A DNA stretch of 64,000 nt from Bacteroidales bacterium (lineage in GTDB: Bacteria; Bacteroidota; Bacteroidia; Bacteroidales; F082). Position 1 is the stretch's first letter. Every line of letters starts with the position of its first letter. The stretch spans positions 1-64,000 of the forward strand of contig JAEEQP010000011.1 in assembly GCA_016285355.1 (NCBI GenBank), read 5' to 3'. The position numbers were made by a program, and so were the translations under genes. Below, in pieces: positions 47,901-56,597 of this stretch. The notes under the pieces are model-generated. The model was not told the origin of the DNA and searched no databases. It saw only the letters and a program-made list of their open reading frames with translations.

Positions 47901-49331
47901 AGGGAGCACTTCGGCGAAGCCGAAAAGAATCCACCTTTTAATCGAACCATCTGGAATTGAAATGATTGTAGTCATAGTTTCCAACGGTGTTGAAATAAGG
48001 CTTTTAATCGAACCATCTGGAATTGAAATATCAGGATTATTGTTGGCCACCGTCTGGATAAAATCTTTTAATCGAACCATCTGGAATTGAAATTGTGTTC
48101 AAAAACATCTCTCAAATCGGGAAAGCGTTCTTTTAATCGAACCATCTGGAATTGAAATGCAGGTGTTGCGCTTAAAAACTTATGGTTGAAAGCTGCTTTT
48201 AATCGAACCATCTGGAATTGAAATGAAGTAATCAGATCATCGTTCAAGAACGACCATCCTCTTTTAATCGAACCATCTGGAATTGAAATGTGGCAGGATT
48301 GGCAATCTCATTGCGCAAGTATTTCCTTTTAATCGAACCATCTGGAATTGAAATGCGGAAACGATGTCGGAAATTGCAAGGTCTGACACTTCTTTTAATC
48401 GAACCATCTGGAATTGAAATATATAAGGAGAAGTTGCCGCTCGGTGATTCGTATGATCTTTTAATCGAACCATCTGGAATTGAAATAGCTTTGGCAATAG
48501 ATTTAGACATAACGAGGGGAGCTTTTAATCGAACCATCTGGAATTGAAATTTGACTAATAAAGTCATCACCGACGACATTATTTACTTTTAATCGAACCA
48601 TCTGGAATTGAAATTATGGCTCGGAATCGAAACAACTGCCTTTGAAAACACTTTTAATCGAACCATCTGGAATTGAAATAACGCATCTGATGTTAAACCT
48701 AATAACGGAACTCCTCTTTTAATCGAACCATCTGGAATTGAAATTTGTTTTGAGTGCTACCCTGAAATCACAATGCAATGACTTTTAATCGAACCATCTG
48801 GAATTGAAATTCGATGGCAAGCTGCATAACAACGAATGGAAGGACGACTTTTAATCGAACCATCTGGAATTGAAATCCAATAACGCTATCGTTGTGCGGA
48901 CAAAACTAAAATCTTTTAATCGAACCATCTGGAATTGAAATACACCATCCTTTGGGTGATCATAGGCCTTGTGTTGGCCTTTTAATCGAACCATCTGGAA
49001 TTGAAATAGGCAACACTGGCGGTCTGACAGGCGGCGAAAGCGCTTTTAATCGAACCATCTGGAATTGAAATTGGGCAAAGTTCATGTTGATGTCATTTCG
49101 GAAGTCTCTTTTAATCGAACCATCTGGAATTGAAATTTCATAAAGGAAGCCTGGGCGAATGGATTGATATACCTTTTAATCGAACCACGTGGAATTGAAA
49201 TGGCAATGGTCGCAGGTTGGGAATGTGGGCCAAGCGATCTTTTAATCGAACCATTTGGAATTAAAATAACGACATGCGCAAGACCGCAGATGTGATGACG
49301 CGCTTTTAATCGAACCTTGTGGAATTAAAAT
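35988..49331 (+). CRISPR. Very large type I CRISPR array, about 206 repeats and 205 spacers
   Basis: The 29-nt repeat begins CTTTTAATCGAACC and ends ATCTGGAATTGAAAT; spacers are 33-38 nt, and the mean period is about 65 nt. My manual count is 206 repeats. Nearly all are identical over 13.2 kb. Only the last three (49173, 49239, 49303) carry substitutions, marking the leader-distal end. The form ending in ATTGAAAT is the usual crRNA-sense strand of I-B repeats, so transcription runs left to right from the leader. Open frames within the array (peptides such as FQFQMVRLK on the minus strand) are repeat translations, not genes. Confidence 0.98.
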
Positions 49332-49414
49332 ATCGTCAAATCACGTGTCCATTCCTTTTGAGGAATCCAAGATGAGGCTCTAAGATTACCCCTTGGCTAT
49401 GCGCGTATCCACAC

Positions 49415-51823
49415 TTAAAGCTTAAAGTTCCTCCACTTGTTCTGCACTCCGGCTGAAGGTATCACTGTAGGGGTTTGTATTTTGCCGTTCACATCGAAAG
49501 AAGTGCGTTTCACGTTATCTATCACATAGTCAGCCAACTCGCCCAAGGTAACATTGCCTTTGCTTTCTTGCAGCCTCTTCAGCAAATAATAGGTGAACAG
49601 CCCATGTTTCTTTTCCTGATACTGATGCGCCGTCTCAGCACCTGTGGCTGAAGTGAAAACGACGATATTGCCCTGGGGCACCGCCTCTTTTGCCTTGATG
49701 GCCACGCCTCTACCCTCAAGCAACATCTCATCATCACGAGTGGCACCCGAAAAACAGGCATCAATAAAACAAAGCACAGACGCGCACCGAACACTGTTCA
49801 ACTCTTGATACAGTTTCTCAAGGCTATATCCCGTGGCTGTGATTTTGCTGTCGCCGTCGACAGGAAGCAAGTACGCGCTTTTGGTTGCCTCGTCAGGGAA
49901 GGCATGGCCGGCATAATAAAAAATGATATTTGCGTTCCCATTGTTGGCTATCGCCGCCTGCTTCATTTGCTCCACGCATGATATCGTCTGACCTGTTGTG
50001 GCATTCTCGTACAACTTTACGTGATTTGTCGGCACGCCCAACGCTTTCACGCAATACTCCTTGAACACCCTGCCGTCGTTCAAGGCAAAAGGAACTTTCT
50101 TCTTCGGATAATCCTCGTTGGCGATGATAAAGGCATACAAATCGTTATTTTTCGATGCCCTTGAAGGGATGTCTGCATCCACCTCCGATAATGGCGATAC
50201 ATCCTCATCTTCCACTTTTTCAGGTTGTTGCGCCACCAAGACATTTGAATGAGCCATCTTGGACTTCGCGATTTCAATTTGCAGCCTTTCCTCGGAATAG
50301 CGTGGAGCGACAATCTCTTTCCCATCAAAACCAACCACGCCATACTTCGCTCCCTCATTCCACTTACCCCCTATATTCACTTTAAAGCACATGTTTTTCC
50401 CATCAACCTTGATGTCATCATATTTAAATGGCACTATCGTCTTACCCTTCACGTTGATAACGCCACATTTCCCATCCTTTTTCACGATGGCGAGGCCTTC
50501 CTCGTTAAAAGGGGTGGCATGTTCATAAACGCAAGGTATAGGGTCGCCATAACCACTTGCAACATACCCGAACTTATCCTTTTTCTTGACTATCGCGTAG
50601 CCATTCCTGAAACGCGAGACATGGTCATACGTACTGTATCTGTCGTTGCCAAACCTATCCAAATAGCCACACTTTCCATCCGCCTTATAGATTATATATC
50701 CCTCACTCACAGCATACAAGTCATCGTAGTGCGCCGGAGTGATTCTTTCTTTGGTGCTTATGTTCAGCAATCCATATTTTCCGTTTTCCTTATATACGAC
50801 GAAGCCCTCATCCTCCCAAATATCCTCATAGTAATCCGTACAGGCTTTTCCGTTTTTATCCAGTAAAACACTTCCTTTACCATTCATCGTTGCCGTGGCA
50901 TACTCGTATGTGCACTTTTTCGGCAAATGAACATAATTCCCTGAACCATCGGTGATTTCGTTACTTGGATAATTCCTGATGCTGCTCCAATTTGCCGAAA
51001 CGATTTCTTTTCCAGTCTCATCCATCAAGCCGACTTTTCCGTTTCTGATGAAGGTTGCTTTCCCTTGCTGGAAAACGTATGCATTGTAATTGTCGACGAT
51101 GGAGTATTCAGCATGGTCGTCCACAAAGGTCTCCTTTGCAATATGATTTTGGAAAGAAGCGTTTTCCTCGTATTTACATGGTATGACCATTTTCCCCTGT
51201 TGATTCACAAACCCGATCTTACCCTTTTTCTTCACCGCGATAAGAGGAGACTGCGCTTTGTTTGCTATAAAAAGAGGATTATTGCAGAAATTCTGTTCAT
51301 AGATACGCGTTCCCATCAAAATAGCCTCATATTCGCAAGGAACCACTTCCTTTTTCTCTTTCAAACTAACGACACCCAGCTTTATATCTTCCTTTTCATA
51401 TTTGCCAACCGTAATCAGACTTCCCTTAAGCTCATCATTCAGAACCTCATCATAATTGAAAGCCAGCTTGACATTTCCGGAGAAATCAATCAGGCCCATC
51501 TTTCCGTCCTTCTCCGCAACAATCACATTGTTATCCTCATCAGCTATTATCACATCTTCGTATATATTTGGCACACAAACATTTCCTTTATCATCAAGCA
51601 CACCTATGTGGGAATTTTTCACAAACAGGAAATGAGATTTCAGTCCCCATTGCCTTTGGGCCAAATGTTCATATTTATAAGGTACAACTATATTGCCATT
51701 CACATCCACGGCACCTTGCATCCCGGTCTTTTCGTCAGTCAGGACAAACAGCCCTTGTGAAAAAAGGCCGTTGCAAAAGCAAATGCACATCAAAGCGACT
51801 ATCCATGTCTTGTTTGTTCTCAT
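49415..51823 (-). CDS. Secreted WG-repeat protein with C-terminal caspase (C14) domain
   Basis: 802 residues from MRTNKTWIVALMCICF; the signal peptide ends near FSQ-G. About ten WG/KWG-type repeats follow (pattern G-K-x-G-x-x-D-x-x-G-x-x-x-P-x-x-Y-x), for example GKCGVINVKGKTIVPFKYDD. The last ~250 residues are a metacaspase-like C14 domain with catalytic His in IIFYYAGHAFPDE (~640) and Cys in CFIDACFSGATRD (~690). Both residues are intact. The signal peptide predicts a periplasmic or surface location. It is convergent with the array across an 83-bp gap; association with CRISPR is positional only. Confidence 0.85.
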   Translation of the reverse strand: MRTNKTWIVALMCICFCNGLFSQGLFVLTDEKTGMQGAVDVNGNIVVPYKYEHLAQRQWGLKSHFLFVKNSHIGVLDDKGNVCVPNIYEDVIIADEDNNVIVAEKDGKMGLIDFSGNVKLAFNYDEVLNDELKGSLITVGKYEKEDIKLGVVSLKEKKEVVPCEYEAILMGTRIYEQNFCNNPLFIANKAQSPLIAVKKKGKIGFVNQQGKMVIPCKYEENASFQNHIAKETFVDDHAEYSIVDNYNAYVFQQGKATFIRNGKVGLMDETGKEIVSANWSSIRNYPSNEITDGSGNYVHLPKKCTYEYATATMNGKGSVLLDKNGKACTDYYEDIWEDEGFVVYKENGKYGLLNISTKERITPAHYDDLYAVSEGYIIYKADGKCGYLDRFGNDRYSTYDHVSRFRNGYAIVKKKDKFGYVASGYGDPIPCVYEHATPFNEEGLAIVKKDGKCGVINVKGKTIVPFKYDDIKVDGKNMCFKVNIGGKWNEGAKYGVVGFDGKEIVAPRYSEERLQIEIAKSKMAHSNVLVAQQPEKVEDEDVSPLSEVDADIPSRASKNNDLYAFIIANEDYPKKKVPFALNDGRVFKEYCVKALGVPTNHVKLYENATTGQTISCVEQMKQAAIANNGNANIIFYYAGHAFPDEATKSAYLLPVDGDSKITATGYSLEKLYQELNSVRCASVLCFIDACFSGATRDDEMLLEGRGVAIKAKEAVPQGNIVVFTSATGAETAHQYQEKKHGLFTYYLLKRLQESKGNVTLGELADYVIDNVKRTSFDVNGKIQTPTVIPSAGVQNKWRNFKL

Positions 51824-51919
51824 TTTCACTTTCCTTTCATAGCGTTTTCTTGCCAAAAGCCACGTCACGACCAGCTTGTTGAAGCAATGGGACAGGTTGA
51901 TGACACGACTTTATGCTTG

Positions 51920-51927
51920 CAAAAATA
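51920..51927 (-). promoter_or_regulatory. Promoter -7 box of the WG-caspase gene
   Basis: The minus strand reads TATTTTTG, 96 nt before the ATG at 51823. Confidence 0.4.
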
Positions 51928-52059
51928 CACAAATTCGGAAATGTAACTACATTTTTCCGGAAAAGAAACCACGACCCAGGACAAAGTGGTGAAAGAGTAA
52001 AATTATCTCATTGAAATTTTCACAAGCCCTCAGCGCCACCTTCGGAACGTCAGAAGTGT

Positions 52060-52173
52060 TTTATGGAGACAAAAGTAGAAATTTTTCGGTTTTCTGAATA
52101 AATTTGGAAAAAATATAATGAAACGGTTGTGAATTGCTTTCAAATAACTCGTAATTATGATTTAGCGGACAGC
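52060..52173 (+). repeat. Right copy of the 114-bp direct repeat
   Basis: Same orientation and length as 25322-25435, offset exactly 26,738 bp. The end (52126-52173) starts GTTGTGAATTGCTTTCAAAT and is 48 nt long, but its second half has drifted and ends GCGGACAGC. The homology starts at TTTATGGAG and stops at the end of the CRISPR-like repeat. Confidence 0.7.
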
Positions 52174-52343
52174 AATAAAAATATCTTTCTTCCGCCACCT
52201 TTTCGGAAAACAGCCTCCTTATTAATAAGGACAGCCGCAACCGAAAATCGCCATAGGTAGGGATTTCACGGTTTCCTGAATCGCTATTACTTTGCGGCAG
52301 ATTTTTGCCATAAGCAATTAGTATGAATTTTGAGTTAGTTACC

Positions 52344-52380
52344 GATGCGGGGCAAAAACTATTGTCCCGCATCTTTTTTT
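52344..52380 (+). terminator. Orphan terminator upstream of the cytochrome c assembly gene
   Basis: GATGCGGG pairs perfectly with CCCGCATC around a 14-nt loop and is followed by seven T. No gene ends here on this strand; the 170 bp upstream have no open frame. It could end a small RNA or be a regulatory attenuator. Confidence 0.6.
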
Positions 52381-52405
52381 ATTTTTGCAACATCATTCCA
52401 AGCCT

Positions 52406-53578
52406 ATGAAATACATTCGTCATATCATCTCCGTCCTGGTCATTCTCCTCATCGCCGTCCTCGCCGCTGGTACCATCGTCGAGAAGCTGCACGGCTCGGA
52501 ATACGCGCTTTCCCACATGTATGGTACATGGTGGTTCGTTGGCTTGTGGGCTTTGATGGCTGGCCTCCTAATCTATATGGCGGTGAAATGCCGTCTATGG
52601 AAACGAATGGCAGTTGGTGCACTGCATCTGTCCATCCTGCTCATCCTGCTTGGTGCCTTGCTCACCATGCTCACAGGTCAGCACGGCAGAATGAAACTAG
52701 AACCCAACCGCCCCAACAGCCACTTTTTTATCCAAGAAAAGGGTGAGATAACGAAAGAAGCCCTACCTTTCAGCCTCACATTGGACCGTTTCGAGATTGA
52801 GACCTATCCCAATAGCAGCAAGCCGAAAGATTATGTGAGCTATCTGAGGCTCAACGACGGCGAAACCTCACAGGATGCCGTCATTTCAATGAACCACATC
52901 TTAAAACACAAACACTACCGTTTTTACCAAAGCGACTACGACGACAAAGGCAACTCCATCCTCGATGTCGCCCGCGACCCATGGGGCATCGGCGTGACTT
53001 ATGCAGGCTATGCGCTGCTTTTCGTCGCTTTGGCAGCGATACTCATTGAGCAACGAAAAACTGTAAAGGTTGTTACCATCTCATGGGTGGCAGTGCTCAT
53101 CGTATTAATGGTGGTGCTGCATATCCGTATGCTCACCCACACGCTTATGCCTGTGTTGCGGTCGCCTTTGTTCAGCGTCCACATTTCGACCATTGTGACT
53201 GCATACGCCTTGCTGCTCGGCATTTTGGTGGTTGGTATCATCGCCCTCATCCGACCGAAAAACCTAGCCCGTATGGAGCGATTGAAAAACATCAGTACGG
53301 CCATGCTTTATCCCGCTGTGGCTTTGCTTGCGGCAGGCATCTTCATTGGAGCAATTTGGGCCAACATCTCTTGGGGCAACTACTGGTCGTGGGACCCGAA
53401 AGAGGTTTGGGCGCTCATCACCTTGCTTATCTATGCTGCACCACTACACGAAAAGCTTTGGAAATCGTTCCAGAAACCCCTATTTTTCCACATCTATGGC
53501 ATCCTCGCTTTCTTGAGCGTCGTCATCACCTATTTCGGCGTCAATCTGATTTTGGGCGGGGTTCATGCGTATAATTGA
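52406..53578 (+). CDS. Cytochrome c biogenesis protein, short ResB-like part fused to CcsA
   Basis: 390 residues from MKYIRHIISVLVILL; a TATTTTTG box at 52380 excludes the earlier start. Three N-terminal membrane segments and a periplasmic loop (~100-195) resemble ResB/CcsB. Further membrane helices carry the heme-handling WWD motif GNYWSWDPKEVWALITLL near 330. Histidines expected to bind heme are visible in PLFSVHISTI and in APLHEKLW. System II CcsBA exports heme and attaches it to c-type cytochromes. Confidence 0.85.
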   Translation: MKYIRHIISVLVILLIAVLAAGTIVEKLHGSEYALSHMYGTWWFVGLWALMAGLLIYMAVKCRLWKRMAVGALHLSILLILLGALLTMLTGQHGRMKLEPNRPNSHFFIQEKGEITKEALPFSLTLDRFEIETYPNSSKPKDYVSYLRLNDGETSQDAVISMNHILKHKHYRFYQSDYDDKGNSILDVARDPWGIGVTYAGYALLFVALAAILIEQRKTVKVVTISWVAVLIVLMVVLHIRMLTHTLMPVLRSPLFSVHISTIVTAYALLLGILVVGIIALIRPKNLARMERLKNISTAMLYPAVALLAAGIFIGAIWANISWGNYWSWDPKEVWALITLLIYAAPLHEKLWKSFQKPLFFHIYGILAFLSVVITYFGVNLILGGVHAYN

Positions 53579-53639
53579 GAGAACCAGGCTGCTCACTACA
53601 ATATTCTGATAACCCAAACCATGTCGTGAGCCATCGCGG

Positions 53640-54752
53640 TCATTCCACAACAAACTTAGCCGTTTCAAGAAATCCTTCTCCCTTGATTTGCAAAAAATAG
53701 AGTCCCATTTCCAATGCTGCAACGGAAATGGTGCCGCAAGAGGAACCTTTGGTCACTTCCTGTCCCAATACATTGAAAACGGAATAATCCACTTGTTCGC
53801 AAGGAAGGTTCTTCAGATAAAGGACATCAGAAACGGGATTGGGATAAACCTCAAGTGGCTGTTGGAGTGAGGATTCATGAACAGTCAAAGGCCCGGAGGA
53901 GGGAATGATGTTCAAGATAATGCCTTCTAACTTGGTCATTCCGTAATAAAAATTGGGGTCGGGGATGTCGTACCAATTGTCTAAAGTACCGCCATAGCCA
54001 AAGTTGATGTGGAACTTGCCATCCTCTTCGCGATAGCCGTCGACAACTACATTATGTCCGACCGTTCCTGCGGGATTCTCAACGGCCAAATGGGCAGGAT
54101 AACCGGCTTGCAGATTGGAGATTAAGGTGGCGTACATCAAGGAATCGGGTTCACGAAACAGCAGGCAGTCCGTGAAACCAAATCGTTGGTAGGCCTCAAA
54201 CGCCTGATCCACATAAAAGGTGCCGGAACCTTCCGAAGTATACACCTGTTTGAGGGCCGTGCCACAGGCAAAAACCACGGCAGCAGCCAACAAGTCAGGA
54301 AGCTCCTCGCCGCGCTCGAAAATGACATCGACGGAATCCAGCAACTCGTTCAACTCCGGAAATGCCGGAAACTTCAAAGTTGCCCAATCGTCGTCAATGA
54401 CATAATTGCGGCCAGCATAATAATGGGTATAGTCGTCATTGTCGTCAAAGCGAGTGTCTTGTGTCGTTCGCAAATAGTTGATAATCTGACCCATGGCAAC
54501 AGCAGGGCATCCGGCATAACTATACGCGTTGCCCATTACCGGGTCTCTTGGACAAAGCTGATTGTAAGGATAATCCTGTGTCCAGTGCGAACCAAGAAAA
54601 CCATCCGCACGAAGCGACGGTGAGGCGGCTTCTGGGATTTCCACGGTTTTAAGTAGGGGACTTTGCGCCCAGCCATTTGAAGCGCCAAAACAAATCAACA
54701 AGGAAAGGACCATCGTCATTCCCGAAATACGCCAAGATGTTTGCTTAAACAT
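53640..54752 (-). CDS. C10 (streptopain-like) cysteine protease with T9SS sorting domain
   Basis: 370 residues from MFKQTSWRISG; an upstream TTG gives only two extra residues. The signal peptide ends near GWAQ. The catalytic Cys lies in SYAGCPAVAMGQIINYL and the His in GTVGHNVVVDGY, both typical of the C10 family. The propeptide is very short compared with streptopain or interpain. The end (LEVYPNPVSDVLYLKN to MGLYFLQIKGEG) is a type A T9SS domain. Secreted protease; role in nutrition or host interaction is inferred. Confidence 0.87.
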   Translation of the reverse strand: MFKQTSWRISGMTMVLSLLICFGASNGWAQSPLLKTVEIPEAASPSLRADGFLGSHWTQDYPYNQLCPRDPVMGNAYSYAGCPAVAMGQIINYLRTTQDTRFDDNDDYTHYYAGRNYVIDDDWATLKFPAFPELNELLDSVDVIFERGEELPDLLAAAVVFACGTALKQVYTSEGSGTFYVDQAFEAYQRFGFTDCLLFREPDSLMYATLISNLQAGYPAHLAVENPAGTVGHNVVVDGYREEDGKFHINFGYGGTLDNWYDIPDPNFYYGMTKLEGIILNIIPSSGPLTVHESSLQQPLEVYPNPVSDVLYLKNLPCEQVDYSVFNVLGQEVTKGSSCGTISVAALEMGLYFLQIKGEGFLETAKFVVE

Positions 54753-54796
54753 TTTCAATTCAATTTATTGGTTCAACTTTTATTAATTCTACGCTG

Positions 54797-54804
54797 CAAA
54801 AGTA
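54797..54804 (-). promoter_or_regulatory. Promoter -7 box of the C10 protease
   Basis: The minus strand reads TACTTTTG, 44 nt before the ATG at 54752. Confidence 0.45.
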
Positions 54805-54819
54805 CGACATTTTTCACCA

Positions 54820-55770
54820 CTATTCTGTACCATTTAGATGGACATTTTCACTCCCCAATCTGCCTTTAAGCCGCTGTCGGGCCTTAGTGACGGAGGCGGG
54901 CGAAATGCCCAAGAGAAGGGCTTGCTCGGTCACGGAAAACTGAAGGCGGGAGAGGATGAATAGGCGAATATCGCCCCTTGTGAGGTTGGGGTGTTCCTCC
55001 CTGAGGGATTCCGGGGTGAGGGAGAAACTGTTTCGGAGCACGCGTTCCATTTCGACCCATTCGCTGTCTTGAATGTATCGGGGATTGGCGTGAAGCTCTT
55101 GCAGCAGGTGGTTTTGACTTGCAAGGGCATGCATAAGGAGATAGGAATTCACATCGCCTTCAGGTCCGGTACCTTTGGTGGGCATGAAAGATTCGCGCTC
55201 ATCACCTCCAGCACGGATGACCATCAAAAAGGCCCGCACATTCTTTCCGATGATTTCGGATGCTTGGGAAATGCTCAGCGGAGCGTGGCCTTCCACGCAG
55301 GTATGGGCCAACCCAAGACCGACCAGAAGCAGCTGGTAATAAAGCATTTCAGCATCTTTGCCATGAAGGTCGAAGGACTGGGCTATGGCAGCGAGTGACT
55401 CCTCCTTGAAGCCTATATGAGTGTCGATGTACTCCTCGAAAGATGCCGCCGAAGTCCTGCTTCCCATCACCAATTTAAAAAGCTCAGGTTCGTCCATCGC
55501 AAACCAAAGGAGGGCCATTCCGAAGCCTTTGAAGGGCGGATTCAAGGCAAATCCCGCGCCTATGCGTTCCTTAAACATATTGCGGGCTTGGGTTCGTACA
55601 ACTTCCAAAACGCCTTCCATGGAGCCGTATGCAGAGAAAATCGGATTGACGCCGCATCCCAATGCCGAAGAGAGGCTTCGGGCGGTGAGCGCTGAGGCAC
55701 CGCCTTTTCTTACCACATCCAAAGCGGCTGCAAGAATCTTGTCTTTTGTAATGCTTACTGGTCTTGCCAT
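54820..55770 (-). CDS. TetR-family regulator with an extra C-terminal LuxR-like HTH
   Basis: 316 residues, far longer than the usual ~200. Residues 1-50 are a TetR HTH (ITKDKILAAALDVVRKGGA, then LTARSLSSALGCGVNPIFSA). A ligand-binding helical domain reaches ~190. The last ~60 residues (NLTRGDIRLFILSRLQFSV, then ALLLGISPASVTKARQRLKG) form a second HTH of the same type as the end of the TPR lipoprotein at 1019-2818. Two DNA-binding ends in one chain are unusual. It is divergent from the CAT-like gene and is the natural candidate to bind the shared operator region. Confidence 0.8.
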   Translation of the reverse strand: MARPVSITKDKILAAALDVVRKGGASALTARSLSSALGCGVNPIFSAYGSMEGVLEVVRTQARNMFKERIGAGFALNPPFKGFGMALLWFAMDEPELFKLVMGSRTSAASFEEYIDTHIGFKEESLAAIAQSFDLHGKDAEMLYYQLLLVGLGLAHTCVEGHAPLSISQASEIIGKNVRAFLMVIRAGGDERESFMPTKGTGPEGDVNSYLLMHALASQNHLLQELHANPRYIQDSEWVEMERVLRNSFSLTPESLREEHPNLTRGDIRLFILSRLQFSVTEQALLLGISPASVTKARQRLKGRLGSENVHLNGTE

Positions 55771-55801
55771 AATAAAACTATTGTTCCGTTATTGTACGCC
55801 G

Positions 55802-55809
55802 CAAAAGTA
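55802..55809 (-). promoter_or_regulatory. Promoter -7 box of the TetR-type gene
   Basis: The minus strand reads TACTTTTG, 31 nt before the ATG at 55770. The leader contains ACAATA twice around ACGGA. Confidence 0.45.
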
Positions 55810-55824
55810 GGGAAAACACTTATA

Positions 55825-55927
55825 TGTCCAGCTCAAATCGCTCTAATGTCCACATTTTTGTCCATATCCAGTTTCCATTTCGGAACGGATAATACGCTAA
55901 TTTTGCAGCCGATTTAATATGGACAAA
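55825..55927 (+). promoter_or_regulatory. Control region of the CAT-like gene with repeated TGTCCA sites
   Basis: TGTCCA occurs at 55825, 55847 and 55859. TTTGTCCATAT (55858-55868) has a perfect inverted copy ATATGGACAAA at 55917-55927, beside the GTG start. TTTCGGAAC lies at 55878 and the -7 box TAATTTTG at 55898-55905. The same arrangement occurs upstream of the outer-membrane gene at 59165. Confidence 0.6.
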
Positions 55928-55934
55928 CAATAAA

Positions 55935-56597
55935 GTGAAGACAGAGATTCAACCCGAAGAAAGCAGTCGTGCGGAAGCATTCCGTCTGTGGATGTCGTCG
56001 CCTATGCCGATGGTGACCTTGGTGAAGACGATGGATGTCGACAGATTGGTAAAAGTCAGCCGAAAGAGCGGCATCAAGTTTACCACGCTGATGTGTTGGT
56101 GCATCGGCAAGGCAGCGAGCCAAGTGGAGGAGTTTTTTACGCTTCCCGAAGGTGGACGACTGTTCCGCTACGACAAGCTCGCCATCAATGTCATCGTGCA
56201 AAACAGCAAGGGCGGTATCAACTCTTGCGACCTTCCTTTCACTGACGACTTGCAGCAGTTCAATCGCAACTATCTGGAACTGACAGCGACGGTAGCAAAC
56301 GAATGCAAAAGCACTTTCCTCGAAGACCACATGGTTATCGGCACCTCTGCCATGATACAAACGGAATTGGATTGCATCGTCAACCAATACACCGACCAGT
56401 TTTGCAATCCTATGGTGATGTGGGGTAAGTATCATAAATCCTTGTTTAAGTCTACTTTGCCCGTCAGCTTCCAATTCCATCATGTCCAGATGGATGGTGG
56501 ACAAGGAGCACGCTTTTTGGATGAGTTACAAAGGAAAATCATCAACGCTTCAAGTCCTCAGCCACCCACAGCACCCATTCGTCTATGTTGTCGGTGA
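55935..56597 (+). CDS. CatA-like (chloramphenicol acetyltransferase family) acyltransferase
   Basis: 220 residues from a GTG at 55935; no ATG is available in frame. The catalytic block FQFHHVQMDGGQGARFLDEL near residue 180 carries the HHxxxDG motif of the CAT trimer family. Members acetylate chloramphenicol or, often in this phylum, unknown substrates; resistance is not shown. The last ~16 residues (Pro-rich, ending RLCCR) come from reading into the 3' end of the convergent S41 gene, a 56-bp antisense overlap, so the C-terminus is probably not ancestral. Confidence 0.8.
   Translation: MKTEIQPEESSRAEAFRLWMSSPMPMVTLVKTMDVDRLVKVSRKSGIKFTTLMCWCIGKAASQVEEFFTLPEGGRLFRYDKLAINVIVQNSKGGINSCDLPFTDDLQQFNRNYLELTATVANECKSTFLEDHMVIGTSAMIQTELDCIVNQYTDQFCNPMVMWGKYHKSLFKSTLPVSFQFHHVQMDGGQGARFLDELQRKIINASSPQPPTAPIRLCCR

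Noticed and set aside
36574..48579. Many open frames of 60-139 codons within the CRISPR array, on both strands, with peptides FQFQMVRLK, ISIPDGSIK and LLIEPSGIE
   Set aside because: They are translations of the 29-nt repeat, which has no stop in several frames. The spacers between are unrelated.
49415..51823. WG-caspase as a CRISPR-triggered death effector
   Set aside because: It has a clear signal peptide and its own promoter, is convergent with the array, and the type I system has no known signalling to caspases.
25322..52173. An integrated phage, ICE or transposon as the carrier of the island
   Set aside because: No integrase, recombinase, transposase, relaxase or tRNA-end attachment site is visible. 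Only the 114-bp direct repeats hint at mobility.
55935..56597. Calling the CAT-like gene a chloramphenicol resistance gene
   Set aside because: The HHxxxDG motif shows the family only. Many members in this phylum have other or unknown substrates.
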